A stretch of DNA of 64,000 bases, taken from contig NZ_CP029463.1 of NCBI RefSeq assembly GCF_003148385.1, forward strand, positions 868,001-932,000, given 5' to 3'. Below are positions 8,482 through 16,557 of the stretch, one piece after another; the stretch's first letter is position 1, and the number at the start of each line of letters is the position of its first letter. Source of the DNA: Flavobacterium sediminis. Its GTDB lineage: Bacteria > Bacteroidota > Bacteroidia > Flavobacteriales > Flavobacteriaceae. The translations under genes and the position numbers were made by a program. The notes below the pieces were generated by a model. The model saw only the letters and a list, made by a program, of their open reading frames with translations, was not told where the DNA came from and did not search any database.

Positions 8482-9027
8482 ATGAAAACGGAACTGGAAG
8501 AAAAATTAACAGAAAGTACGGCTCACCGAAAAAGCAGAATGAGTATTTGTAATTATGTTATTCGCAAAGAAAAAATTAACGAATTAACCGCTATTGCTTT
8601 TTCCTCTTCAAATGAAAATCACGTTAAAGCCTTTTGGGGGTTAGAATTCGTATGCGAGAAAAAATTAAAGCTCTTTGTTCCATACATTGATGCTTTCTGT
8701 GAAACTTTACCGCTACTACAAAATGATTCCGCTATACGGCCAGCTATCAAGATTTGCTTTTTTATGGTAAAAAGCAATCATCGTAAAAACGGTATTTCAC
8801 TGAGTACAGAGCAGGAACACAACATCATTGAGGTTCTTTTAGATCGCTTGATCCAAAATGAAAAAGTAGCTGCTAAAGTGTATGCTATGAAAGCTTTATT
8901 TGTGCTAAGTAAAAAGTACCCTTGGATCGCCGACGATTTAAAACTGATCTTAGCGCAGGATTTCCCCGATCATTCAGCAGCTTACCAAAGTGTCGCACGC
9001 AATCTTTTAAAGAAACTGAACCGATAA
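8482..9027 (+). CDS. Alpha-helical (HEAT-like) hypothetical protein
   Basis: A 181-residue cytoplasmic protein with no signal peptide or membrane segment, predicted almost all helical. Helices such as HVKAFWGLEFVCEKKLKLFVPYI and AAKVYAMKALFVLSKKYPWI look like HEAT/armadillo-type repeats, suggesting a binding scaffold. I know of no defined function for this family. It diverges from hpt-adk and precedes purK on the same strand, so it sits among purine genes. I start at ATG 8482 (MKTELEEKL). An upstream in-frame start at 8458 would add eight unconserved-looking residues. A TTG (8448-8450) with 19-nt spacing to TATATTTA (8470-8477) is a possible weak promoter. Confidence 0.7.
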   Translation: MKTELEEKLTESTAHRKSRMSICNYVIRKEKINELTAIAFSSSNENHVKAFWGLEFVCEKKLKLFVPYIDAFCETLPLLQNDSAIRPAIKICFFMVKSNHRKNGISLSTEQEHNIIEVLLDRLIQNEKVAAKVYAMKALFVLSKKYPWIADDLKLILAQDFPDHSAAYQSVARNLLKKLNR

Positions 9028-9045
9028 CAAATTACAGGCGCATCA

Positions 9046-9076
9046 TTGTGAATTCGTAATTGTCTGAGTATCTTTG
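9046..9076 (+). promoter_or_regulatory. Promoter of purK
   Basis: -33 TTG at 9046-9048, 20-nt spacer, then -7 TATCTTTG at 9069-9076. This places the start of transcription near 9083 and rules out the in-frame TTG at 9074 as start codon, leaving ATG 9098. Confidence 0.65.
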
Positions 9077-9097
9077 CAGGCAAACAACGCAAAACAA

Positions 9098-10252
9098 ATG
9101 AATTACTTTTCATCAGACTTTAAATTAGGAATTTTAGGAGGAGGCCAATTGGGAAAAATGCTCCTGACCGAAACCCGAAAATTTGATATACAGACCGTGG
9201 TTTTAGACCCAAGTGCCGAAGCTCCTTCCCGATTCGGATGCAATGCTTTTTACAAAGGAAGTTTAATTGATTACGATACGGTTTACCAATTAGGAAAAAT
9301 GGTGGATCTCTTAACCATTGAAATCGAAAACGTAAACCTTGAAGCTTTGGAAAAATTGGAAGAAGAAGGCTTACCGGTTTACCCGTCACCTCAAACATTA
9401 CGTCTGATACAAAACAAAGGCAAACAAAAAGATTTTTACGTAAAGCACAATATCCCTACTTCAAAACACCAACGTTTTGTGGGACTTGATGATTTACACC
9501 AAGCTTTGAATAAGGACGAACTGGATTTTCCTTTTGTCTGGAAAAGTGCACAAGGCGGATATGACGGTAATGGTGTACAAATTTGCCGTTCGGCTATGGA
9601 CTTGGTAAACTTACCTGATGTAGAATGTTTGGCAGAAGACATGGTTCCTTTTAAGAACGAATTGGCGGTTATTGTTGCCCGAAGTACTTCAGGCGAAATC
9701 AAAACGTATCCGGTTGTTGAAATGGAATTTCATCCGGAAGCAAATCAGGTAGAGTATGTTATTTGTCCGGCTCGTATCGACGAAACTGTCGCTAAAAAAG
9801 CTCGGGAAATTGCTTTAAAAGTTTCGGAAGCGTTTAACCACGTAGGCTTATTAGCTGTTGAAATGTTCCAAACAGAAAACGATGAAATCTTGGTTAACGA
9901 AGTGGCTCCAAGACCACATAATTCGGGACATTACTCTATTGAAGCTAGCTATACTTCTCAATTTGAAAACCACATCCGTGCTATTTTAGACTTACCTTTA
10001 GGAAATACCGATAGTAAAGTTGCCGGAATTATGGTTAACTTAGTAGGTGAAGAAGGCTATAGCGGTCAAGTCGTTTATGAAAACATTGAAAAGATAATGG
10101 CTATCGATGGCGTTACACCACACATTTACGGCAAAAGAGAAACACGCCCTTTTCGGAAAATGGGACATGTAACGATTGTAAATGAAGATATGACAGAAGC
10201 CAGACGAGTTGCTGAAGAAGTGAAGAATAGTATTAAAGTGATTTCAATTTAA
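9098..10252 (+). CDS. purK: 5-(carboxyamino)imidazole ribonucleotide synthase
   Basis: A 384-residue ATP-grasp enzyme of de novo purine synthesis that converts AIR, ATP and bicarbonate to N5-CAIR. It begins with the Rossmann-like motif LGILGGGQLGKML. The ATP-grasp body has the segment FVWKSAQGGYDGNGV, and the metal/substrate part is VNEVAPRPHNSGHYSIEA. The length is usual for PurK. purE, which uses the product, follows 320 nt downstream with one small membrane-protein gene between. ATG 9098 is the only start compatible with the promoter. Confidence 0.95.
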   Translation: MNYFSSDFKLGILGGGQLGKMLLTETRKFDIQTVVLDPSAEAPSRFGCNAFYKGSLIDYDTVYQLGKMVDLLTIEIENVNLEALEKLEEEGLPVYPSPQTLRLIQNKGKQKDFYVKHNIPTSKHQRFVGLDDLHQALNKDELDFPFVWKSAQGGYDGNGVQICRSAMDLVNLPDVECLAEDMVPFKNELAVIVARSTSGEIKTYPVVEMEFHPEANQVEYVICPARIDETVAKKAREIALKVSEAFNHVGLLAVEMFQTENDEILVNEVAPRPHNSGHYSIEASYTSQFENHIRAILDLPLGNTDSKVAGIMVNLVGEEGYSGQVVYENIEKIMAIDGVTPHIYGKRETRPFRKMGHVTIVNEDMTEARRVAEEVKNSIKVISI

Positions 10253-10253
10253 T

Positions 10254-10279
10254 AATGTGTTAATTTGAAGATTTGAAAA
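10254..10279 (-). repeat. Dispersed intergenic repeat, copy 2 (inverted)
   Basis: AATGTGTTAATTTGAAGATT and flank is the reverse complement of the repeat at 418-441. It spans the likely TTG start of the small downstream gene. Confidence 0.45.
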
Positions 10280-10548
10280 AAATAAAATCATTTTTTAGAA
10301 TTAGCATTTATTCTTTTATTTTTTTCTGCTTAATTACTTGCTTTAGATATTTTATTGAAGGATTTTACCTATTGATTTCACCGAATAAAGTTAGCATCAA
10401 CATAGGGTTTCCTTTTGCTTTTCAAAAAACAGAATGGTTAGATAATGATGAAATAAAAGGAATCAACCATTTTTATTTTATCATAGATTATTTAATTCAT
10501 TGGATAATTGTATTTTTATTTTCTAAACGTAAAAAACAACAACTATAA
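10273..10548 (+). CDS. Small membrane protein between purK and purE
   Basis: A 91-residue reading frame with two hydrophobic segments (about residues 8-35 and 68-83), a short loop with Trp/Asp/Glu residues between them, and a basic C-terminus (SKRKKQQL). The only plausible start is TTG (MKKIKSFFRIS), which lies inside a dispersed repeat. I do not recognise the family. The spacing (20 nt after purK, 24 nt before purE) fits co-transcription with the purine genes, but a role there is not implied by the sequence. It could be spurious, but its membrane-protein character argues for a real gene. Confidence 0.5.
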   Translation: MKKIKSFFRISIYSFIFFCLITCFRYFIEGFYLLISPNKVSINIGFPFAFQKTEWLDNDEIKGINHFYFIIDYLIHWIIVFLFSKRKKQQL

Positions 10549-10572
10549 ATAATTAAATTACGACTTAATTAA

Positions 10573-11055
10573 ATGAAAGTAGCAGTAGTAATGGGCAGCA
10601 TTTCAGATATGCCGGTAATGCAAGACGCCATCAACATCATAAAAGAATTTGGAATTGAGGTAGAAGTAGATATTGTTTCTGCACACCGTACGCCTGAAAA
10701 ATTAGTAGATTTCAGTTCAAATGCGCACAACAGAGGAATTTCTGTCATTATTGCCGGTGCCGGAGGTGCCGCACATTTACCGGGGATGGTGGCTTCTATG
10801 AGTCCGCTTCCGGTTATCGGTGTTCCGGTAAAATCGAGCAATTCTATTGACGGTTGGGATTCTGTCCTATCCATTCTACAAATGCCGGGCGGTGTTCCTG
10901 TGGCGACTGTAGCACTGAACGGGGCAAAGAATGCCGGTATTTTAGCCGCTCAGATCATAGGAAGCAGTGATAAAACTATATTAGACAAGATCGTTGCCTA
11001 TAAAGAAAGTTTAAAACAAGCTGTTTTAAAAGCCGCAGCCGACTTGAAAGCTTAG
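10573..11055 (+). CDS. purE: N5-CAIR mutase
   Basis: This 160-residue class I PurE moves the carboxyl group of N5-CAIR to give CAIR, the step after PurK. The nucleotide site appears as MGSISDMPVMQDA and SAHRTPEKL with the key His. The glycine loop IIAGAGGAAHLPGMVA and GVPVKSS complete the family pattern. Standard length. It is closed by a hairpin terminator at 11070-11093. Confidence 0.96.
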   Translation: MKVAVVMGSISDMPVMQDAINIIKEFGIEVEVDIVSAHRTPEKLVDFSSNAHNRGISVIIAGAGGAAHLPGMVASMSPLPVIGVPVKSSNSIDGWDSVLSILQMPGGVPVATVALNGAKNAGILAAQIIGSSDKTILDKIVAYKESLKQAVLKAAADLKA

Positions 11056-11069
11056 GATATAAAAATAGA

Positions 11070-11093
11070 ATACCCCGAAAAGATCGGGGTATT
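11070..11093 (+). terminator. Terminator of purE
   Basis: ATACCCCGA, loop AAAGA, TCGGGGTAT. GC-rich stem but a short T-run. Confidence 0.65.
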
Positions 11094-11209
11094 TCCATCC
11101 ACAATTAAGTGACAACTATAAAAAAAATTCTACTCTTTCTGATTAATTAATGCATTCGTTATAGCATTTCGTCGGCAAATCTATACACTTTATCGATAAA
11201 AACAAAATT

Positions 11210-13234
11210 ATGAACACTTTTTTGGAAAAATTTAACACTAAATATAATTCGGCTCCTTTCAGCCAAATTCAACTGTCTGATTACAAACCGGCGTTCGAAG
11301 CTTGCATAGCAAAGGCAAAGCAGGAAATCGATTGCATAATTCACGATACAAAAGCGCCTGATTTTGATAATACAATTGCTGCTTTAGATTTTGCCGGACA
11401 AGAATTAGATCGTTTATCCAGCATCTTTTTCAACTTAAATTCAGCAGAAACTTCTGATGAGATGCAAAAAATCGCTCAGGAAGTATCGCCTTGGCTGACT
11501 GAATTCAGCAATGATATCACTTTAAATGAAGATCTGTTCAAAAGAGTCAAAGCAATTTATGATACAAAAGACAATCTGTCTCTTACTGTGGAACAGCAAA
11601 CGTTATTGGACAAAAAATACAAAGGTTTTGTTCGCAACGGCGCTTTATTGAATGAAGAGCAGAAGAAAAAGCTTCGCGAGATCGATACACAATTAGCTAA
11701 ACTTAAATTGACTTTTGGCGAAAACGTTTTGGCAGAGACCAACAATTACCAGTTACATGTTACGAATGAAGCCGATTTACAAGGCTTACCGGAAGGTGCT
11801 AAAGAAGCCGCAGCCGACTTAGCCAAAAGTAAAAATGTTGAAGGTTGGATCTTTACTTTGGATTTTCCAAGTTATTTGCCTTTTGTAACCTATGTTGATA
11901 ATAGAGAATTACGAAAAGAAATTTCTATTGCTTACGGGAAAAAAGCATTTCAAAATAACGAATTTGACAATCAGCAAAACGTTAAAGATATCGTTCGTTT
12001 GCGTCACGAGCGCGCCAACTTATTAGGTTATGCTTCTCATGCTCATTTTGTTCTGGAAGAACGAATGGCTCAAAGTCCGGAAAAAGTTCAATCGTTTTTA
12101 AATGATCTTTTAGAAAAAGCCAAACCAGCTGCTGAAAAAGAATTTGCCGAACTTACTGCTTTTGCAAAAGAATCAGACGGAATTGAGCATCTGGAAAAAT
12201 GGGATGGTGCTTATTATTCGGAAAAATTGAAACAGAAAAAATTCAATTTAGATGATGAAAAATTAAAACCGTATTTCAAATTAGAAAATGTTTTACAAGG
12301 TGCTTTTACCGTTGCTGAAAAATTATACGGAATTACATTTAAAGAGATATTTGACATCGACAAATATCACGAAGATGTAAAAACATACGAAGTTGTAGAC
12401 TTTGAAGGCAATCTTGTTGCGCTTTTTTATGCTGATTTTTTCCCTAGAAAAGGAAAGCGAAACGGTGCCTGGATGACTTCCTTTAAATCACAATTTATCA
12501 AAAACGGAATCAACGAGCGTCCGCATATTTCCAATGTATGTAATTTTACACCACCTACTAAAACCAAACCATCTTTGTTAACTTTTAATGAAGTTACTAC
12601 TTTGTTTCACGAATTCGGACATGGTTTGCATGGTATGTTAGCAAATACTACTTATCCGAGTTTATCAGGAACTTCTGTGTATTGGGATTTTGTAGAATTA
12701 CCGAGTCAAATCATGGAAAACTGGTGTTACCAACCGGAAGCTTTGGCATTATTTGCTACACATTATGAAACCGGAGAAATTATTCCGCAGGAATATGTAG
12801 ATAAAATTAAAGAAAGTGCCAACTTTTTAGAAGGATTGGCTACGGTTCGCCAACTGAGCTTTGGTTTGCTTGACATGGCTTATCACGGAAAACCTCAACC
12901 TATAGAGGATGTCAAAAAATTTGAATTAAAAGCATTTGAAAGTACTAAACTATATCCGGATGTGACTGAAAATTGCATGAGTACTTCCTTTTCACATATT
13001 TTTCAAGGCGGCTATTCTTCCGGTTATTATAGTTACAAATGGGCAGAAGTTTTAGATGCTGATGCTTTTGCTTACTTTGAAGAAAAAGGCATCTTCAACA
13101 AAGAAGTGGCTGCGAAATTCAAAGAGTATGTTCTTTCTAAAGGAGGAACCGAACACCCGATGGAGTTGTATAAAAAATTCCGTGGTCATGAACCGACACC
13201 GGAAGCTTTATTAAAAAGAGCGGGATTGGTTTAG
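11210..13234 (+). CDS. M3 family zinc oligopeptidase
   Basis: A 674-residue cytosolic metallopeptidase of the oligopeptidase A / peptidyl-dipeptidase Dcp family that degrades short peptides. The zinc motif HEFGH (residues 467-471, in TLFHEFGHGLHGML) and the downstream helix QIMENWCYQPEALALFA supply the ligands. The conserved C-terminal YSSGYYSYKWAEVLDADAF contains the substrate-binding tyrosines. There is no signal peptide, and the length matches Dcp/OpdA. I cannot tell tripeptidyl-type from dipeptidyl-type activity by eye. A terminator lies at 13254-13292. Confidence 0.92.
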   Translation: MNTFLEKFNTKYNSAPFSQIQLSDYKPAFEACIAKAKQEIDCIIHDTKAPDFDNTIAALDFAGQELDRLSSIFFNLNSAETSDEMQKIAQEVSPWLTEFSNDITLNEDLFKRVKAIYDTKDNLSLTVEQQTLLDKKYKGFVRNGALLNEEQKKKLREIDTQLAKLKLTFGENVLAETNNYQLHVTNEADLQGLPEGAKEAAADLAKSKNVEGWIFTLDFPSYLPFVTYVDNRELRKEISIAYGKKAFQNNEFDNQQNVKDIVRLRHERANLLGYASHAHFVLEERMAQSPEKVQSFLNDLLEKAKPAAEKEFAELTAFAKESDGIEHLEKWDGAYYSEKLKQKKFNLDDEKLKPYFKLENVLQGAFTVAEKLYGITFKEIFDIDKYHEDVKTYEVVDFEGNLVALFYADFFPRKGKRNGAWMTSFKSQFIKNGINERPHISNVCNFTPPTKTKPSLLTFNEVTTLFHEFGHGLHGMLANTTYPSLSGTSVYWDFVELPSQIMENWCYQPEALALFATHYETGEIIPQEYVDKIKESANFLEGLATVRQLSFGLLDMAYHGKPQPIEDVKKFELKAFESTKLYPDVTENCMSTSFSHIFQGGYSSGYYSYKWAEVLDADAFAYFEEKGIFNKEVAAKFKEYVLSKGGTEHPMELYKKFRGHEPTPEALLKRAGLV

Positions 13235-13253
13235 ATTGTTAATAAAATGAAAC

Positions 13254-13292
13254 AAAAAGGATTACCGATGAAATATTGGTAATCCTTTTTTC
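13254..13292 (+). terminator. Terminator of M3 peptidase gene
   Basis: AAAAGGATTACC / GGTAATCCTTTTTT stem around a ~12-nt loop, with a T-run. Confidence 0.8.
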
Positions 13293-13389
13293 GTTATTTT
13301 TAGGAAAAACAATTCCTTATTTCTAAAATATAAAAGTTTAGTTAATATACTTTAAAAAAGCAATACTAATTACTTTCAAACTCAAAAAT

Positions 13390-14103
13390 ATGAAACCTAA
13401 ATATCAAGTAGATTTTGCAAAACCAATAGATTACACAAACGAAAGACAATATACATTAAAAAACTATTTAGATAAAGACAAATATAATTGGGTAAAACAT
13501 GAATATAGAAAATTTAACAATCATACAAATTCTTGGGAGGATATCTTTTTAACAAACAAGAAAATAGCACTCCGAATTAAAATTCACTTAGGTGAAAAGA
13601 AAAGATATGATCCATTTAATGAGTTTCCAAAACTCCCAAAAACATATCAAGATTATAAAGAAATTTCAATTTATCTGATTTCTACAATTTTTTTTAAAAA
13701 ATTTAATTCTCAAGAACTATTTGAAATCATGGCAATACTAACTAAAGAAACACCTTTTATTGAATTAAAATATTTTAATGTTGGAGAAAAATATGGATAT
13801 GAGGATAGTACAATTGTAAAACATGATAATAAATTAATCAAATCTTTTAACGTAATAATAAATGACAAACTATTCACATTATATGATTATCTAGTTGATT
13901 ATAAATTGAATAAAAGTGAATTAGAAATAACCTCAATCGTTAAAGAATATTTAGAAAATTTAGATTTTGAGATTGAAATTAAAAATACTGAAATTGAAGA
14001 AAAATTCAATAACGAGAATAATTCTGAAAGATACACAATCGAAGACTCTTACAATGATGGTGGTGGTGGTAACGAATGGTCTGATCCGTCAGAATTTTGG
14101 TAA
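13390..14103 (+). CDS. Unrecognised protein with acidic/aromatic C-terminal tail
   Basis: A 237-residue, lysine- and asparagine-rich protein with no signal peptide or clear membrane span. I do not recognise the family. It ends in a distinctive tail, NDGGGGNEWSDPSEFW, set off by a glycine run. The gene is far more AT-rich than the housekeeping genes on both sides, and it starts a tight module of three genes (next start 20 nt downstream). Composition and lack of recognisable homology suggest a horizontally acquired accessory function. Confidence 0.6.
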   Translation: MKPKYQVDFAKPIDYTNERQYTLKNYLDKDKYNWVKHEYRKFNNHTNSWEDIFLTNKKIALRIKIHLGEKKRYDPFNEFPKLPKTYQDYKEISIYLISTIFFKKFNSQELFEIMAILTKETPFIELKYFNVGEKYGYEDSTIVKHDNKLIKSFNVIINDKLFTLYDYLVDYKLNKSELEITSIVKEYLENLDFEIEIKNTEIEEKFNNENNSERYTIEDSYNDGGGGNEWSDPSEFW

Positions 14104-14122
14104 AATTAAAGAAACAATTAAA

Positions 14123-14695
14123 ATGAAAATAGCAATCCTTGGTTGGGGTTCCTTAATTTGGCAACCCAAAAAATTAGCATATAACAAAACTTTTGGTTGG
14201 CAAAAAGATGGTCCAATTTTGCCTATTGAATTTGCAAGAATTTCGAAAGACGGTAGATTAACTTTAGTTATAACAGAAAACGGCACAAAAGTTCCTGTTT
14301 TATTTACTTTATCAAATTATCACAATTTGGAAGAAGCAATTTTAAATTTAGCAGTTAGGGAAGGTTCTGGAAGAAATAGTATTGGAAGTTATGATAAAGA
14401 TACTTTTTCTTCAAAATTCCGATTTGAAGATGAAATAAAAAATTGGATTAAAAATACTGATTTTGACGCTGTGATTTGGACAAATTTAGGTGAAAATTGG
14501 AATATTAAAAATGATAAAGGTGATATAATTCGTCAAATCGAATCTGAAAGAAGAATCGAATATTTAAAAGAATTAAAAGGAAATAAAAGTGTAATAGCAG
14601 AAGAATATATAAGAAGAACTCCTATTGAAATTAGTACTTTTTTTAGAAAAGAAATAGAAGCAACATTAAACTGGACACCAATATTAAATGAATAA
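14123..14695 (+). CDS. GGCT-like (gamma-glutamylcyclotransferase-fold) protein
   Basis: A 190-residue protein beginning MKIAILGWGSLIWQPKKL. The strand-turn GWGSLIW resembles the substrate loop (YGSN/YGSLIW) of gamma-glutamylcyclotransferase and ChaC folds. The segment ILPIEFARISKDGRLTLVI fits the next strands of such folds. Family knowledge suggests a cyclotransferase or amine-glutamyl-type reaction; I infer only the fold. I start at ATG 14123: an upstream frame at 13967 runs out of phase through the preceding gene and gives low-complexity sequence. It overlaps the next gene by 8 nt. Confidence 0.6.
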   Translation: MKIAILGWGSLIWQPKKLAYNKTFGWQKDGPILPIEFARISKDGRLTLVITENGTKVPVLFTLSNYHNLEEAILNLAVREGSGRNSIGSYDKDTFSSKFRFEDEIKNWIKNTDFDAVIWTNLGENWNIKNDKGDIIRQIESERRIEYLKELKGNKSVIAEEYIRRTPIEISTFFRKEIEATLNWTPILNE

Positions 14696-15209
14696 CCTCG
14701 AAGAGACCTATCAACATCTTGGAATTACTTGCAAACATGAATTAAATATTTCAGATTTTAAAACTTTAGCTAACGATTTATCTCAAAAACTACATTTAAA
14801 TATTGAAATGGTTTATGATAGTAGTTCTATTTTATTCGACAAAACAATTTCTATAAATGGAGTAACTGAAAAAGTTTTTTTAAGAGAACGGATAAGCTTG
14901 TTAATTCCTGAAATTAAATATGAATTAGTTCAAGAAGAATTTCGATTTATTATTTATGAGGATTTTATTGAACTTCGCATAAAAATACCAATCGATTATT
15001 CTCATTTACTTTTATTAAAAAATGAAGATCAACTAACTAAAATTGAGCTTTTCAAAAAAATTATTAATCAATTAAAAATATTAGGAATTGATAAATTACA
15101 CATTTTTGTTTTTGGCGAATTTGAATTAGGTGAAAACAAAAATTACTGTTGGAAAAATGTAATTCCCGCAATCAATAAGTGCAACAACCATTTTGAAATT
15201 ATAATATAA
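14688..15209 (+). CDS. Unrecognised protein, third gene of AT-rich module
   Basis: A 173-residue soluble protein with alternating strands and helices (EFRFIIYEDFIELRIKI; LGIDKLHIFVFGEFELGE). It starts with ATG overlapping the end of the GGCT-like gene by 8 nt, so the two are translationally coupled. I do not recognise the family. It is convergent with the UbiA-like gene, whose stop lies one base away, so the two transcripts must overlap unless a terminator lies within coding sequence. Confidence 0.55.
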   Translation: MNNLEETYQHLGITCKHELNISDFKTLANDLSQKLHLNIEMVYDSSSILFDKTISINGVTEKVFLRERISLLIPEIKYELVQEEFRFIIYEDFIELRIKIPIDYSHLLLLKNEDQLTKIELFKKIINQLKILGIDKLHIFVFGEFELGENKNYCWKNVIPAINKCNNHFEIII

Positions 15210-15210
15210 T

Positions 15211-16029
15211 CTACCTTTCAAAAACCAACAACATCACCAACCAAAAAATCGGTAAGCTTTCAGCCCAGAGGCTCGTAAAATATTTATTTTTTCTGGAATT
15301 GGCATAAAAAGTAAAGATCCCTAGGACCAAAGCAAAAAAAGTATTTACAAAAAACTGCTGCTTTGACACATAAGGTTTGAAAAAGTCGAGTAAAACAAAA
15401 AGAAACAATAAACCATAAGCCAGCCATTTTGTTCTTTTCTCTCCTATTTGCTGCGGAATGGTTTTTAAATACAACTCGTCAAATTGCAGATCGACAATCT
15501 CAAAGATCAACATCAGCACAAAAACCAAAATGAAGCGCTGTAGGCTTTTTAAAACTACAATCAGGTCTATAGAATAATGCGCATTGATCACCGGAAGCCA
15601 AACTGTAACGGCTACCCATGCGATCGCTACTAAATAGATTTTTATTCCGCTCCAATTTCGCATATTGGACTTGTTCGGAAAAAAAGGAATAGTATATAAA
15701 ACCGTTAAAAGCAAAGAACCAATTCCTATCCACTTTGTTATGGACTGTAATTGCCAAAAATAGTAGAGTGTTGCACAAAAGCACAAAAAACTTAAACCGA
15801 TAATCGCTTTAAACCGATTGGTCAAAGGAACCCGACGTACTCTGGCTAATTCGTCATATTTAATAAAATTATACCCTACAATAGTTCCGTAAAAACCAAA
15901 ATAAGCCACAGCTTCGTCATAAGGCAGGTGCAATTTCAAAAAAGTAACCCTTATCAAGGCATAAACCGCTAAAGCAACATGAATACTGCTTTCAATATAA
16001 AAATCGAGTACTTTCTGTAAAAAACGCAT
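15211..16029 (-). CDS. UbiA-like polytopic membrane protein
   Basis: A 272-residue protein with about eight hydrophobic segments. NFIKYDELARVRR after the second segment and IVDLQFDEL in a later loop resemble the two Asp-rich motifs (NDxxD, DxxxD) of UbiA prenyltransferases, but both are degenerate. It may be a UbiA relative that acts on prenyl diphosphates or a non-catalytic homologue. The first copy of a 46-bp direct repeat (16035-16080) starts 6 nt upstream of its ATG, and the SDP-like operon lies beyond it on the same strand. Confidence 0.65.
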   Translation of the reverse strand: MRFLQKVLDFYIESSIHVALAVYALIRVTFLKLHLPYDEAVAYFGFYGTIVGYNFIKYDELARVRRVPLTNRFKAIIGLSFLCFCATLYYFWQLQSITKWIGIGSLLLTVLYTIPFFPNKSNMRNWSGIKIYLVAIAWVAVTVWLPVINAHYSIDLIVVLKSLQRFILVFVLMLIFEIVDLQFDELYLKTIPQQIGEKRTKWLAYGLLFLFVLLDFFKPYVSKQQFFVNTFFALVLGIFTFYANSRKNKYFTSLWAESLPIFWLVMLLVFER

Positions 16030-16034
16030 TCGGC

Positions 16035-16080
16035 AAAAATAACAAATGTGTGAATAAGAACATAATTTAGCTAAAAAAGT
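16035..16080 (+). repeat. 46-bp direct repeat, left copy
   Basis: It shares 40 of 46 positions, without gaps, with 18534-18579 in the same orientation; the common start is AAAAATAACAAATGTGT. The two copies flank the four-gene SDP-like operon. It could be an insertion-site duplication or a shared regulatory sequence. Confidence 0.7.
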
Positions 16081-16152
16081 AATTACAAACAGTCATTCAT
16101 CTGCTTTTTTCTCTGTTTACATTATACAAACGTACTTTTATAATACAGCCAA

Positions 16153-16557
16153 TCATTCAATTATTCTGCTTCTTTCTTCTTTTGTTAATAATTGACAAGC
16201 TTCTGTTTTTCCGAACCAGAAATATCTTTTATCTGCAATAAGTGAATAAATTCCGTTTCTCAAAGAAACCGGAATCTTTTTAAAAATTTTTGCAACTGTT
16301 TTATAATATTTAATATCGATCAACAATTCCAAAATAGCATCTGAATGCGTATAAACAGTTTCATTTTTTAGATAAAATATCGTTGTCAATTCTTCAACAT
16401 TATACTGAACCTTATACTTATCCAATAACTCTTTTGCACTTTGAGATTGTAATGAAATAAATTTTGTCTGCTTGTTTTTATCTTTTTCTAAAACAAACAG
16501 AACCAAATAATTACACATAGCACATATTCCGTCAAAAAAAACAACTTTCTGGTTCAT
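16153..16557 (-). CDS. DCC-family thiol-disulfide oxidoreductase
   Basis: A 134-residue protein of the DCC/DUF393 family, thioredoxin-like, with the signature VVFFDGICAMCNYLV at the N-terminus; Cys-x-x-Cys is the predicted redox pair. No signal peptide, so it is probably cytoplasmic or at the inner membrane face. Its ATG overlaps the stop of the HTTM gene (ATGA), so it is the last gene of a four-gene operon. In that context it may form or rearrange the disulfide between the two Cys of the precursor encoded first in the operon (inference). Confidence 0.8.
   Translation of the reverse strand: MNQKVVFFDGICAMCNYLVLFVLEKDKNKQTKFISLQSQSAKELLDKYKVQYNVEELTTIFYLKNETVYTHSDAILELLIDIKYYKTVAKIFKKIPVSLRNGIYSLIADKRYFWFGKTEACQLLTKEERSRIIE

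Noticed and set aside
13967-14122. N-terminal extension of the GGCT-like gene back to 13967
   Set aside because: The extension overlaps the preceding gene out of phase and gives low-complexity Lys/Val runs. MKIAILGWGSLIW at 14123 is a natural start.
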